DNA of 7,142 nucleotides from Pseudomonadota bacterium (GCA_021812505.1 JAKANG010000064.1:1-7142); one strand, 5' to 3'; counted from the stretch's first letter, positions 1 to 5,641 are shown. Made by a program: numbers and translations. Notes: generated by a model from the letters alone, not told the origin.

Positions 1-874
1 GCCGGTTGGCGCAGACGCAGGTCTGGCCCATGTTGCGATATTTCGACAGCATGGCGCCGGCGACCGCCGCGTCGAGATCGGCGTCGTCGAAGACGATGAA
101 GGGCGCATTGCCGCCGAGCTCCAGCCCGACTTTTTTCACCCCCGAAGCCGCCTGCCGCATGAGAAGCTTGCCAACCTCGGTCGAGCCGGTGAAGCCGACG
201 AAGCGCACCGCCGGATGTTCGCAGAAAACCTTGCCGATGGCGGGCGCGTCGCCGGTGACCATGTTCAGCACGCCCGGCGGCAGGCCGGCGCGCACCGCCA
301 GTTCGCCAAGCGCCAGCGCCGTCAGCGGCGTCTCGGGCGCGGGCTTGACCACGCAGGCGCAGCCTGCGGCGAGCGCCGGGGCGCATTTGCGCGTGATCAT
401 CGCCGCCGGAAAATTCCACGGCGTGATCGCGGTCATCACCCCGATCGGCTGGCGCAAGGCGACGATGCGCGCGTCGGGCCAGGGCGAGGGAATGGTCTCG
501 CCATAGACGCGCTTGGCCTCCTCGGCGAAGAATTCGATAAAACTCGCGGCATAGTCGATCTCGCCGCGCGCCTCGGCGAGCGGCTTGCCCTGCTCGCTGG
601 TCATGATGATGGCGAGATCGTCGCGCGCCGCGTTGACAAGATCGAACCATTTGCGCAGCAGGACCGCACGCTGTTTCGCTGTCTGCGCCGCCCAGATTTT
701 CTGCGCCCGCGCCGCGATTTCGACCGCTTCCGTCGCCTCCGCCGCGCCGCCGTTGGGCACGCGGCCGAGCAGCGCGCCATTGGCGGGGTTCCTGACGTCC
801 AGTGCGCCCTCGCCGCGCCATACGCCGCCGACGAGCATTTGTGTTTTCAGAAGGGAGGAATCAGCGAGCCGCAT
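1..874 (-). CDS. gabD: NAD(P)+-dependent succinate-semialdehyde dehydrogenase, 3' end cut by window edge
   Basis: Oxidises succinate semialdehyde to succinate with NAD(P)+, the last step of GABA breakdown; cytosolic. The ATG at 874-872 opens a frame that runs stop-free to the window edge: 291 complete codons of a family that is usually about 480 residues. Seen in the translation: TPWNFPAAMITRK around 151-163 with the oxyanion Asn154, FTGSTEVG around 228-235 in the cofactor fold, the general-base Glu252 in LELGGNAPF, and catalytic Cys286 in GQTCVCANR. The GQTCVCANR form, with a second Cys two residues on, is typical of the GabD branch of the aldehyde dehydrogenase superfamily. A GGAAAGGA Shine-Dalgarno lies just upstream. 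The start overlaps the end of the upstream small membrane protein gene by 14 bp, so it is the third gene of a leftward operon. The substrate is assigned from family resemblance only; a related semialdehyde is the alternative. Confidence 0.93.
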   Translation of the reverse strand, partial: MRLADSSLLKTQMLVGGVWRGEGALDVRNPANGALLGRVPNGGAAEATEAVEIAARAQKIWAAQTAKQRAVLLRKWFDLVNAARDDLAIIMTSEQGKPLAEARGEIDYAASFIEFFAEEAKRVYGETIPSPWPDARIVALRQPIGVMTAITPWNFPAAMITRKCAPALAAGCACVVKPAPETPLTALALGELAVRAGLPPGVLNMVTGDAPAIGKVFCEHPAVRFVGFTGSTEVGKLLMRQAASGVKKVGLELGGNAPFIVFDDADLDAAVAGAMLSKYRNMGQTCVCANR

Positions 875-1100
875 CGGAATGTCCTTTCCGGGCCGCGAGA
901 TAACGCCGCAGCGCCACCAGCGACCAAACCGCCTCGACCAGGCCAAAGGGCCAAGCGCCCTGCGCAAAGCCATAAGCCGACCCGAGCGCGCAGGAAGCCG
1001 CGAAGCCAAGAATATAAATAGGGCCGCGCGGCTCCAGCGCATAGAAGGCCAACATGGCGCTGACCGCGAAAAGCCCGAAGAGGCTGAGCGGGTCCATCAT
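861..1100 (-). CDS. Small two-helix membrane protein, unknown function
   Basis: A 79-residue protein with two likely transmembrane segments, about residues 4-20 and 27-45, the second containing LGFAASCALGSAYGFAQG. A third amphipathic stretch around 48-68 (WPFGLVEAVWSLVALRRYL) and a basic tail RKGHS follow. It resembles short hypothetical membrane proteins of alphaproteobacteria, but I cannot name a function. Its ATG overlaps the stop of the secreted-protein gene upstream (ATGA arrangement), implying translational coupling, and its own 3' end overlaps the gabD start by 14 bp. It starts with two Met codons in a row; either could be used. The overlaps on both sides and the hydrophobic pattern make it a convincing gene despite its length. 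Confidence 0.8.
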   Translation of the reverse strand: MMDPLSLFGLFAVSAMLAFYALEPRGPIYILGFAASCALGSAYGFAQGAWPFGLVEAVWSLVALRRYLAARKGHSDAAR

Positions 1101-1450
1101 TTCGCCGGCGGCGTGCAGACCACCGCGCCTTTCAGCACATAGCAGATCGACATTTCGCCGGTGCGCTGGTTGACGCGGAACACGCTGGCTTCATGCTCGT
1201 GTCTCGTGGCGACAAGGGCGTATTCGCCCGCTGGTTGCGGCCCTGCGCCGTCGCCGGCGGGATAGCATAGCGTGACGCCCACGGGAGCGCCGTCCTTGAG
1301 GCCGAACTGGCAAGCGCCAACCTCGCCGCTCGCCTTGTCCAGCCGGTAGACCCGGTTGAGGTCGACCTGCGGCGCCGCGAGAAAATCGTAATTGGCGGCG
1401 CGCGCCGTCGCGGTTGTGGCGAGCAAGGCCAGGACGGTCCGTTTAAACAT
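1097..1450 (-). CDS. Small secreted protein with two Cys-ending internal repeats, unknown function
   Basis: A 117-residue protein with a clear signal peptide: MFKR, hydrophobic core TVLALLATTAT, then a likely cleavage after ARA (about residue 18). The mature part carries the same pattern twice: VYRLDKASGEVGACQF near residues 34-49 and VFRVNQRTGEMSICYV near 90-105, each an aromatic-Arg-hydrophobic-polar strand followed by GE and a Cys. Two further Cys (after GVTL and in VVCTPPAK) give four in all, so disulfides in the periplasm are possible. A strong GGAGGAAG Shine-Dalgarno lies about 5 nt before the ATG at 1450-1448. It is the first gene of the leftward operon with the small membrane protein and gabD. 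I do not recognise the family by name; function unknown. Confidence 0.78.
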   Translation of the reverse strand: MFKRTVLALLATTATARAANYDFLAAPQVDLNRVYRLDKASGEVGACQFGLKDGAPVGVTLCYPAGDGAGPQPAGEYALVATRHEHEASVFRVNQRTGEMSICYVLKGAVVCTPPAK

Positions 1451-1592
1451 GGCGACTTCCTCCCCGCCGCGCCCGCATGGGGCGAATCACCCGAATTGAC
1501 AAAGGAATCTATCATCTCGGGCAGGCCGAGGGATTACGCCGCCTCCGCAAAAACACGCCGGGAGACCGCTCAGCCCGGCATAAAGGATTCTA

Positions 1593-1621
1593 AACATCAT
1601 CCTGAAGAAACTCATGATGTT
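1593..1621. repeat. 8-bp-arm inverted repeat upstream of the gph promoter
   Basis: AACATCAT (1593-1600) and ATGATGTT (1614-1621) are perfect reverse complements around a 13-nt centre. It ends 7 bp before the proposed gph -35 element at 1629, a common place for a regulator site. No regulator is identified, and no T run follows, so a terminator is unlikely. Confidence 0.4.
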
Positions 1622-1628
1622 CAGAAGC

Positions 1629-1657
1629 ATGACATTGAGCCTGGAATTCCCTATATC
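1629..1657 (+). promoter_or_regulatory. Predicted sigma-70 promoter of gph
   Basis: ATGACA (1629-1634, 5 of 6 to TTGACA) and TATATC (1652-1657, 4 of 6 to TATAAT) are separated by exactly 17 bp. Transcription would begin near 1664, giving a leader of about 17 nt that contains the AGGAGG site at 1670-1675. Confidence 0.5.
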
Positions 1658-1680
1658 AGTTTTCACCACAGGAGGACTTG

Positions 1681-2358
1681 ATGATCGCAAAAACGGACCC
1701 GGTGCTTTACGTGTTCGACCTCGATGGCACCCTCGCCGACACGGCGGGCGACCTGATGGGAACGCTGGATTACATCATGGTCGAGGAAGGGTTCGAAAAG
1801 ACGCCGATCGAGGACGCCCGCTCGCTGCTTGGCGCCGGCGCCCGCGCGCTCCTGGTCCGGGCGCTGGACCAGCAAGGCCGGGACGTGACCCCGGAGCGTC
1901 TCGACGACATGTATGCGCGGTTCCTGGTCCATTACGAAGCCCGCATCGCCGACGCCAGCCGGCTCTATCCCGGTGTGGTCGAGGCGCTCGACTCGCTGGA
2001 AAAGCGCGGCGGCGTCTTCGCGGTCTGCACCAACAAGGTCGAGCGCCCGGCGAAACTGCTGCTCGAAAAGCTCGGCGTCGCCGACCGTTTCGCCTTCATC
2101 TGCGGCCAGGACACTTTCGGGATCGCCAAGCCCGACCCGCGGCCCTTGCTCAGGACCATAGAGGCCGCTGGCGGGAACATCGGGCGCGCGATCATGGTCG
2201 GCGATTCCAAGACCGACATCGCCACGGCCCGCGCCGCCGAAATTCCGGTGATCGCGGTCGATTTCGGCTATACAGACCGCCCGGTGAGCGAATATGGGCC
2301 GGACCGGATCATTTCGCATTTCGACGAACTGCCGGCGGCGGCGGCGGAATTCTATTAA
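1681..2358 (+). CDS. gph: HAD-family phosphatase, probable phosphoglycolate phosphatase
   Basis: A 225-residue haloacid-dehalogenase-type hydrolase, the usual length for Gph. It most likely dephosphorylates 2-phosphoglycolate in the cytosol. Seen: motif I DLDGTLADT with nucleophile Asp13 and acid/base Asp15; an alpha-helical cap of about residues 20-95; motif II Thr117 in VCTNK; motif III Lys150 in AKPDP; motif IV GDSKTDI with acidic residues Asp175 and Asp179. The start at ATG 1681 is preferred because AGGAGG (1670-1675) lies 5 nt upstream; the adjacent in-frame TTG at 1678 is too close to it. A sigma-70-like promoter precedes it. The gene converges on the leftward membrane-protein gene, their stop codons overlapping by 4 bp (2355-2358). 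HAD substrate specificity is hard to read from sequence, so another small phosphate ester is possible. Confidence 0.88.
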   Translation: MIAKTDPVLYVFDLDGTLADTAGDLMGTLDYIMVEEGFEKTPIEDARSLLGAGARALLVRALDQQGRDVTPERLDDMYARFLVHYEARIADASRLYPGVVEALDSLEKRGGVFAVCTNKVERPAKLLLEKLGVADRFAFICGQDTFGIAKPDPRPLLRTIEAAGGNIGRAIMVGDSKTDIATARAAEIPVIAVDFGYTDRPVSEYGPDRIISHFDELPAAAAEFY

Positions 2359-2942
2359 TCGGGAGAGGCGGCCCCGGCGCGCCGGCGGATGCGGGCGCGC
2401 AAACGCGTGAGCGCCGCGATAAAACCCTCGTCTTTCGCGGAGTCGCCGAACGCCTGCGCCACAAGCGCCCTGGCTTTCGCCTTGATCGCGGCGAGGCGCG
2501 CAGCCACCTTGGCCTTGTAAGGCGCGATGAAAGCGTGCGCCCTGTCCCGCCAGAGCAGCACCCAGCGATAAAAGCGCGCGAACCAGCCGATCTCCAGCAC
2601 CTTGTCGCGGGTCAGATCGAAGATGAAGGCGATGACGCCCAGACCCACGAATTTGAGCGCGGCGAGGCCGAGCAGGCCTTGAAGGATCTGGCCATGGGCC
2701 ATGGCCCGGACGGCGAAGACTTTCAACGGCTCGACAACGACGACCGGTATGACGAACAGCGCCAGCGCGCCATAGGGCGGCAGGCCAAGGATCAGCCGCG
2801 CGACCGCGTCCTTGAACGCCCGCCACGGCAGGAGGCGGATCGCGGCGCGGCCGAGCGCCTGGGTCCAATCCCACAGCCACGCCTCGATGAGAAAGAGGAC
2901 GGCGGCGAGAGTCAGCAGAAAGTTTCTCAGGCGATGCAGCAT
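2355..2942 (-). CDS. Integral membrane protein with basic Ala-rich C-terminal tail, unknown function
   Basis: A 195-residue protein with three likely transmembrane helices: about residues 7-24 (FLLTLAAVLFLIEAWLW), 57-77 (ALALFVIPVVVVEPLKV) and 88-109 (LLGLAALKFVGLGVIAFIF). The rest, from about residue 110, is soluble, helical and strongly basic, with Lys/Arg/Ala stretches (YKAKVAARLAAIKAKARAL) that could form an amphipathic helix or coiled coil in the cytoplasm. I do not recognise a named family. GC content and codon use match the flanking core genes. No good Shine-Dalgarno is visible before the ATG at 2942-2940 (upstream is CCGGACCCGTCG), so start choice is less certain. Its end overlaps the convergent gph stop by 4 bp. 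Confidence 0.75.
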   Translation of the reverse strand: MLHRLRNFLLTLAAVLFLIEAWLWDWTQALGRAAIRLLPWRAFKDAVARLILGLPPYGALALFVIPVVVVEPLKVFAVRAMAHGQILQGLLGLAALKFVGLGVIAFIFDLTRDKVLEIGWFARFYRWVLLWRDRAHAFIAPYKAKVAARLAAIKAKARALVAQAFGDSAKDEGFIAALTRLRARIRRRAGAASPD

Positions 2943-3048
2943 CGACGGGTCCGGAATTTGCGCCGCACGGGCCTGCGGAGGCCTATTTGGCCCGCTTCAA
3001 TATGGGTTCCGCGAGGCAGGAAGACCAGTGCAATGGTGGGCGATATAG

Positions 3049-3089
3049 CTTTGAAATAACGTCATTGTAATCAACGCGTTGTTTCAAGG
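3049..3089. repeat. 13-bp imperfect inverted repeat
   Basis: CTTTGAAATAACG (3049-3061) and CGTTGTTTCAAGG (3077-3089) pair over all 13 positions if two G-U wobbles are allowed in a plus-strand transcript (11 Watson-Crick pairs), with a 15-nt loop. No T run follows, so it is not a standard terminator. It sits where the GC-rich core gives way to AT-richer DNA. Confidence 0.45.
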
Positions 3090-3152
3090 TTCGGGTGCAA
3101 TGCGCCACTACTGAAATCATTGGCTTTTTTGCGCTTCGCCCCGAACAGGAAA

Positions 3153-3180
3153 ACCCGGCGAGCGCCGATGACCGCCGGGT
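3153..3180 (-). terminator. Possible terminator of the DUF3825-like gene
   Basis: ACCCGGCG (3153-3160) pairs perfectly with CGCCGGGT (3173-3180), an 8-bp GC-rich stem with a 12-nt loop. Read leftward, the stem is followed by a short TTT and then CCTG. It lies about 60 nt past the stop at 3241. The weak T tract makes it a moderate candidate only. Confidence 0.4.
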
Positions 3181-3240
3181 CGAATGGCGAAGAAGAAGAG
3201 GATTTGTGTGTGGATGCGATGTGCGCCCACGCCGTAGCCA

Positions 3241-4116
3241 TTACGGATCAAGCCAATCCTTATCCGGCCTCGTAATCAACCGCGCTGAAAAAAATGCCTG
3301 ATCAAGATCAAATATCGTCTTGATCTGATAACTACGGCTTGCATCGTCGCGTTCAACCAAAAAGCTCGAAACGTCATTCCCGTTGCTGGCAGAGGCAAAC
3401 GGCAAGAGCATCTGCATCCGTTGCTCTTCAACATAATAAACCGGGATGGCAACCTTATAGTTGCGCTTCAGTTTTGGAACGATTCCCTCTAATGCTCCGC
3501 GAAGATATGTTCTGACCACTTCGTCCGGGGCCTCCGGGAGACCTGCGCGTTCCTTAGCTCTTTCGAAGAGGTGGTCGAAAACATCTTTCTGTAAAGAAAA
3601 AGAGGTATCAAAGACGAAATCACGACTATCCAACGAATACCACGCGATGTCTGGACGGTCGGTGCTAAAATGTTCACGATATTGACGTTCATTAGGGGCG
3701 TAACATCCCTTAAACACCCAATCAGGGACAATTCGGTATTCTTCACCATCGCGTTGCCTGTAGCGCTGGAATATGGCGAGCAAGTCCGCGCCGTGCGGAT
3801 TGCTCAAGCCCGTATTAAACGTAATCCAATCATCGTCAGCTGATAGATGAAAATATTGGCCAGGAGAAAGGCTTTCAAGCTCAAGCAAGCGTTTGAACGT
3901 ATAGTTCAAATAATTCTTGAGCTTCGGGACCGCATAAGGATATTTTGCCTTAAACCGTTCTTGGCGGAAATGCCAAGCGTCAATTCCATCGACCGTCTGT
4001 CTCGCGACGATCTTGAATGGCTCGTCGTAATCTCCACCAATCGCGTAGAAGTGCGCGAACGCGGTTGAAATATCCTGCGCGCGATGGCGCTTAAAAAGGC
4101 TTTCGTAGGCTTTCAT
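3241..4116 (-). CDS. DUF3825-domain protein, AT-rich, likely acquired
   Basis: A 291-residue soluble protein recognised as DUF3825-like from its order of motifs, numbered from the upstream ATG at 4131: FNTGLSNPHG near 105-114, WVFKGCY near 138-144, IPVYY near 229-233, a hydrophobic MLLPF near 241-245, then DLDQAFFSARLI near 275-286 and the terminal PDKDWL. No signal peptide or membrane helix is seen. The biochemical role of the family is not known to me; I recall a possible link to RNA-associated domains but cannot verify it. I prefer the ATG at 4116 because GGAG (4129-4126) lies 9 nt upstream; the ATG at 4131 would add MEPLI but has no Shine-Dalgarno. Base composition stands out: rows 3301-3360 and 3601-3660 are 25/60 and 29/60 G+C, against 48/60 in a sampled row of gph. 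That suggests horizontal transfer. The neighbouring recombinase and addiction modules agree. Confidence 0.72.
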   Translation of the reverse strand: MKAYESLFKRHRAQDISTAFAHFYAIGGDYDEPFKIVARQTVDGIDAWHFRQERFKAKYPYAVPKLKNYLNYTFKRLLELESLSPGQYFHLSADDDWITFNTGLSNPHGADLLAIFQRYRQRDGEEYRIVPDWVFKGCYAPNERQYREHFSTDRPDIAWYSLDSRDFVFDTSFSLQKDVFDHLFERAKERAGLPEAPDEVVRTYLRGALEGIVPKLKRNYKVAIPVYYVEEQRMQMLLPFASASNGNDVSSFLVERDDASRSYQIKTIFDLDQAFFSARLITRPDKDWLDP

Positions 4117-4234
4117 GATCAAAGGCTCCATAGCTGTTTGGATTTAATTGTGTGAAGACAGAGAAACGACCCCGGGTTTCCGAGGCCGTTTCCAAACTGT
4201 TGCCCTTTTCGGGCAGCGTCGTTTTGTGTCCGAC

Positions 4235-4252
4235 AAGTCGCTTGCGCGACTT
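4235..4252. repeat. 7-bp perfect inverted repeat in the DUF3825 leader
   Basis: AAGTCGC (4235-4241) and GCGACTT (4246-4252) enclose a 4-nt loop, TTGC on the plus strand and GCAA on the minus strand. On the leftward transcript this would be a compact stem with a GNRA-type GCAA tetraloop, a stable RNA hairpin class. No U tract follows, so a structural or regulatory leader element is likelier than a terminator. Confidence 0.45.
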
Positions 4253-4330
4253 AGCTGTGTGGTGTCAGAAAGAGGTTATAAGCTGTGTAACGAGCATAAA
4301 TGCGGCCCCGTTCACACGAAGCCTGTCCCC

Positions 4331-4358
4331 AAAATAGGCCGAAATGTCCGGATGTCAA
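4331..4358 (-). promoter_or_regulatory. Predicted promoter of the DUF3825-like gene
   Basis: Read leftward, a perfect -35 TTGACA (4358-4353) is followed after 16 bp by TATTTT (4336-4331, 4 of 6 to the -10 consensus). Transcription from near 4324 would leave an untranslated leader of about 200 nt containing the 4235-4252 hairpin. The -10 is weak, so this is tentative. Confidence 0.38.
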
Positions 4359-4514
4359 CGCGCTTTTCGTAAGAGATGGTCCGTTTCGGTAACGAATGGT
4401 TACGCATTCGTGTGGCGTTGCCAAATTCCCACAAGGTCCGGGCTTGTCCGTCATGCCAAGCGCGACTTAGGCCCTCGGCCGAATTGGTGCAGGCACCATC
4501 TTCCTAGAACGCGA

Positions 4515-5138
4515 TTAGGCGAGTTTCTCCGCTACCCGCTTCGCCAGCCGCGAGAGCGTCGAGCGCGAGCAACCTGTTGCGGCGACGATGCTTGACCATG
4601 ACTGACCCGCCTTGAGCATCCCAACAAGAGCGGCGTTGCGCTTTTCGTCCTCGGGGCGGCCTCTATAACGGCCCTCGGCTTTCGCCTTGGCGATCCCCTG
4701 AGCCTGCCGCCGGCGGCGGTCCTCATAGTCCTTGCGCGCGATGGCGGCGAGCATGTCGAGCAACATCGAATTGATGGCGTCGAACATGCGGGCGGTGAAT
4801 TCGTCGCCGTTGCCCTGAGCCATCGCCCAAGAGGTCGGAAGGTCGAGCGCGACGACGCGGACTCGCTTGGCGCTGATTTGCGCCTTGAGATTTTCCCAGT
4901 CGTGGGCGTTCAGGCGGGACAGGCGGTCAACCTGTTCGACCAAAAGCACGTCGCCGGCCGCGCAATCAGCCAGGAGCCGGAACAGTTCAGGACGATCGAA
5001 CCGCGCGCCGCTTTCAGTCTCGATATAGGTCGCGGCAATGCGCAAGCCTCGTTCGCTGGCGAAGCTTTCCAAATCGGCGCGGGCGCGGCTGGCGTTCTGA
5101 TCTTCGGTCGATGCGCGAAGGTAAGCCCGGATGAACAT
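4515..5138 (-). CDS. Small serine recombinase (resolvase/invertase family)
   Basis: A 207-residue site-specific recombinase, near the usual length of resolvases and DNA invertases. It cuts DNA through a phosphoserine link to resolve or invert segments. Seen: N-terminal RAYLRAST with catalytic Ser10 and Arg8; the active-site strand VEQVDRLSRL with Asp71, Arg72 and Arg75; a long dimer helix E about residues 113-145; a GRYRGRP hinge near 156-162; and a C-terminal Hin-like helix-turn-helix about 168-202 (GQSWSSIVAATGCSRSTLSRL). All catalytic landmarks are present, so it should be active. AGGGG (5148-5144) lies 5 nt before the ATG at 5138. Its promoter and an array of GGTTCG boxes lie upstream, suggesting self-repression by binding near its own crossover site, as known for Tn3-type resolvases. 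Whether it acts as resolvase or invertase cannot be told here. GC content is higher than that of the DUF3825-like gene. Confidence 0.9.
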   Translation of the reverse strand: MFIRAYLRASTEDQNASRARADLESFASERGLRIAATYIETESGARFDRPELFRLLADCAAGDVLLVEQVDRLSRLNAHDWENLKAQISAKRVRVVALDLPTSWAMAQGNGDEFTARMFDAINSMLLDMLAAIARKDYEDRRRRQAQGIAKAKAEGRYRGRPEDEKRNAALVGMLKAGQSWSSIVAATGCSRSTLSRLAKRVAEKLA

Positions 5139-5149
5139 TTGAACCCCTG

Positions 5150-5233
5150 CGGTTCGTTTTGCATGGTTCTTTTATATTCGGTTCGTTTTGAGTTGTCAAA
5201 CGCGGTTATCGAACCGAGCAAAAGCCGGGTTCG
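5150..5233. repeat. Array of GGTTCG boxes around the recombinase promoter
   Basis: CGGTTCGTTTTG occurs identically at 5150-5161 and 5179-5190, with a degenerate GGTTCTTTTA between them at 5165-5174, so the GGTTC cores fall 14 and 15 bp apart. An inverted element CGGTT...AACCG lies at 5203-5216, and another GGTTCG at 5228-5233. The boxes lie in the promoter spacer, at the start site and upstream. Plausible recombinase or regulator binding sites. Confidence 0.6.
5171..5199 (-). promoter_or_regulatory. Strong sigma-70 promoter of the recombinase gene
   Basis: Read leftward: TTGACA (5199-5194, 6 of 6), a 17-bp spacer, then TATAAA (5176-5171, 5 of 6). This is close to the sigma-70 optimum. Transcription would begin near 5164 (an A on the minus strand), with a leader of about 25 nt. 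One GGTTCG box lies in the spacer and one just past the start, so a bound protein would block it. Confidence 0.7.
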
Positions 5234-5274
5234 AAAAAGGTATACCCTAAAAGCGCATCCTTCGGGGCGCGTTC

Positions 5275-5325
5275 TGTATCGTCGCGTGATACAACGCGAT
5301 TGCTCCGCGTATCGTGGCGTGATAC
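5275..5325. promoter_or_regulatory. Two palindromic operator copies before the orphan higA-like gene
   Basis: TGTATCGTCGCGTGATACA (5275-5293, arms TGTATC/GATACA) and GTATCGTGGCGTGATAC (5309-5325, arms GTATC/GATAC) differ at one base over their shared 17 bp and start 33 bp apart, about three helical turns on one DNA face. The second ends 13 bp before the ATG at 5339. This fits self-repression by the HTH antitoxin encoded immediately downstream. Confidence 0.68.
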
Positions 5326-5338
5326 CACTGAACACGCC

Positions 5339-5641
5339 ATGACCGCCTTAAAGCTCGCGCCGGTCCATCCCGGCGAAATCCTGCGGGAGGAATTCCTTTC
5401 GCCGCTCAATCTTTCGGCCGGCGCGGTCGCGCGGGCGCTTGGCGTCCCGCGCACCCGCATTGAGCGGCTGGCCAATGAACAAGTTGACCTGACGCCGGAC
5501 ACGGCTTTGCGGCTGGCGCGATTCTTCGGAACGACCGCCGAATTTTGGATGAGCCTTCAAAGCCGCTATGCCCTTGAGACGGCCTCGGACGCCTTGAGCG
5601 ACGCGCTCGACAAAATCGAACCGATGAAGCGCGCGGGATAG
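5339..5641 (+). CDS. HigA-family addiction-module antitoxin (XRE helix-turn-helix), no HigB visible
   Basis: A 100-residue DNA-binding protein of the HigA/VapI type. Seen: the signature VHPGEILREEFLSPLNLS at residues 9-26, a helix-turn-helix about 23-52 (AVARALGVPRTRIERL), and the C-terminal hallmark TPDTALRLARFFGTTAEFWMSLQSRY at about 52-77. Such proteins normally neutralise a HigB mRNA interferase encoded just upstream and repress their own operon. Here the 200 bp upstream hold no HigB-like frame, and downstream is repeat DNA, so the gene looks orphaned. The ATG at 5339 is chosen because it matches family length and follows the twin operators directly; an in-frame TTG at 5300 would lie between them. 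No Shine-Dalgarno is visible, so a very short leader or leaderless start is possible. It diverges from the recombinase gene. Confidence 0.82.
   Translation: MTALKLAPVHPGEILREEFLSPLNLSAGAVARALGVPRTRIERLANEQVDLTPDTALRLARFFGTTAEFWMSLQSRYALETASDALSDALDKIEPMKRAG

Larger units (their letters stand above)
1451..1680. other. Divergent intergenic region between the gabD operon and gph
   Basis: This 230-bp gap must hold both divergent promoters. The rightward one is visible and listed separately, together with an inverted repeat. I could not find a convincing -35/-10 pair for the leftward operon. No gene with family-like features is seen here. Confidence 0.6.
2943..3240. other. Intergenic region at the core/accessory junction
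   Basis: These 298 bp separate the 3' end of the leftward DUF3825-like gene from the start of the leftward membrane-protein gene. It holds a 13-bp inverted repeat (3049-3089), including a perfect 10-bp palindrome CAACGCGTTG (3072-3081), and a terminator-like hairpin (3153-3180). Composition falls around 3030-3120. I see no tRNA, and no open frame here has family-like features. Confidence 0.6.
4117..4514. other. Long non-coding region between DUF3825-like gene and recombinase
   Basis: Nearly 400 bp with no frame showing family-like features. On the minus strand it would be the leader of the DUF3825-like gene and the downstream region of the recombinase. It contains a promoter-like pair (4331-4358), a 7-bp-arm inverted repeat (4235-4252), a direct repeat AGCTGTGT at 4253-4260 and 4281-4288, overlapping inverted repeats (CGAATG 4393-4398 with CATTCG 4405-4410), and a near-palindrome TGGTGC/GCACCA at 4485-4498. 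Row 4261-4320 is 29/60 G+C, intermediate like the DUF3825-like gene. It could hold recombination sites for the neighbouring recombinase, but nothing in the sequence proves that. Confidence 0.5.

Noticed and set aside
6..1142. Three long rightward frames over the left end
   Set aside because: They lie opposite gabD and its operon partners, whose family motifs are unmistakable; their Arg/Ala/Pro/Ser-rich composition is typical of antisense shadows in GC-rich DNA.
1663..2880. 405-residue leftward frame
   Set aside because: Opposite gph and out of frame with the 195-residue membrane protein; Arg/Gly-rich and without motifs.
1614..3059. 481-residue rightward frame across gph and beyond
   Set aside because: It overlaps gph in another frame and the opposing membrane-protein gene, with a charged low-complexity translation and no family motif.
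3083..3108. GGTTCGGGTGCAATGC segment resembling a tRNA T-arm, considered as an island attachment site
   Set aside because: No acceptor, anticodon or D-arm partner can be folded around it, and no second copy is present.
4251..4454. 67-residue leftward frame in the long gap
   Set aside because: No Shine-Dalgarno, no recognisable motif, and it spans the predicted promoter and hairpin of the next gene; not supportable as a gene.
4878..5342. 154-residue rightward frame as a HigB toxin before HigA
   Set aside because: The first two-thirds are antisense to the recombinase, and the translation lacks any HigB feature such as a RelE-like core or the usual C-terminal strand.
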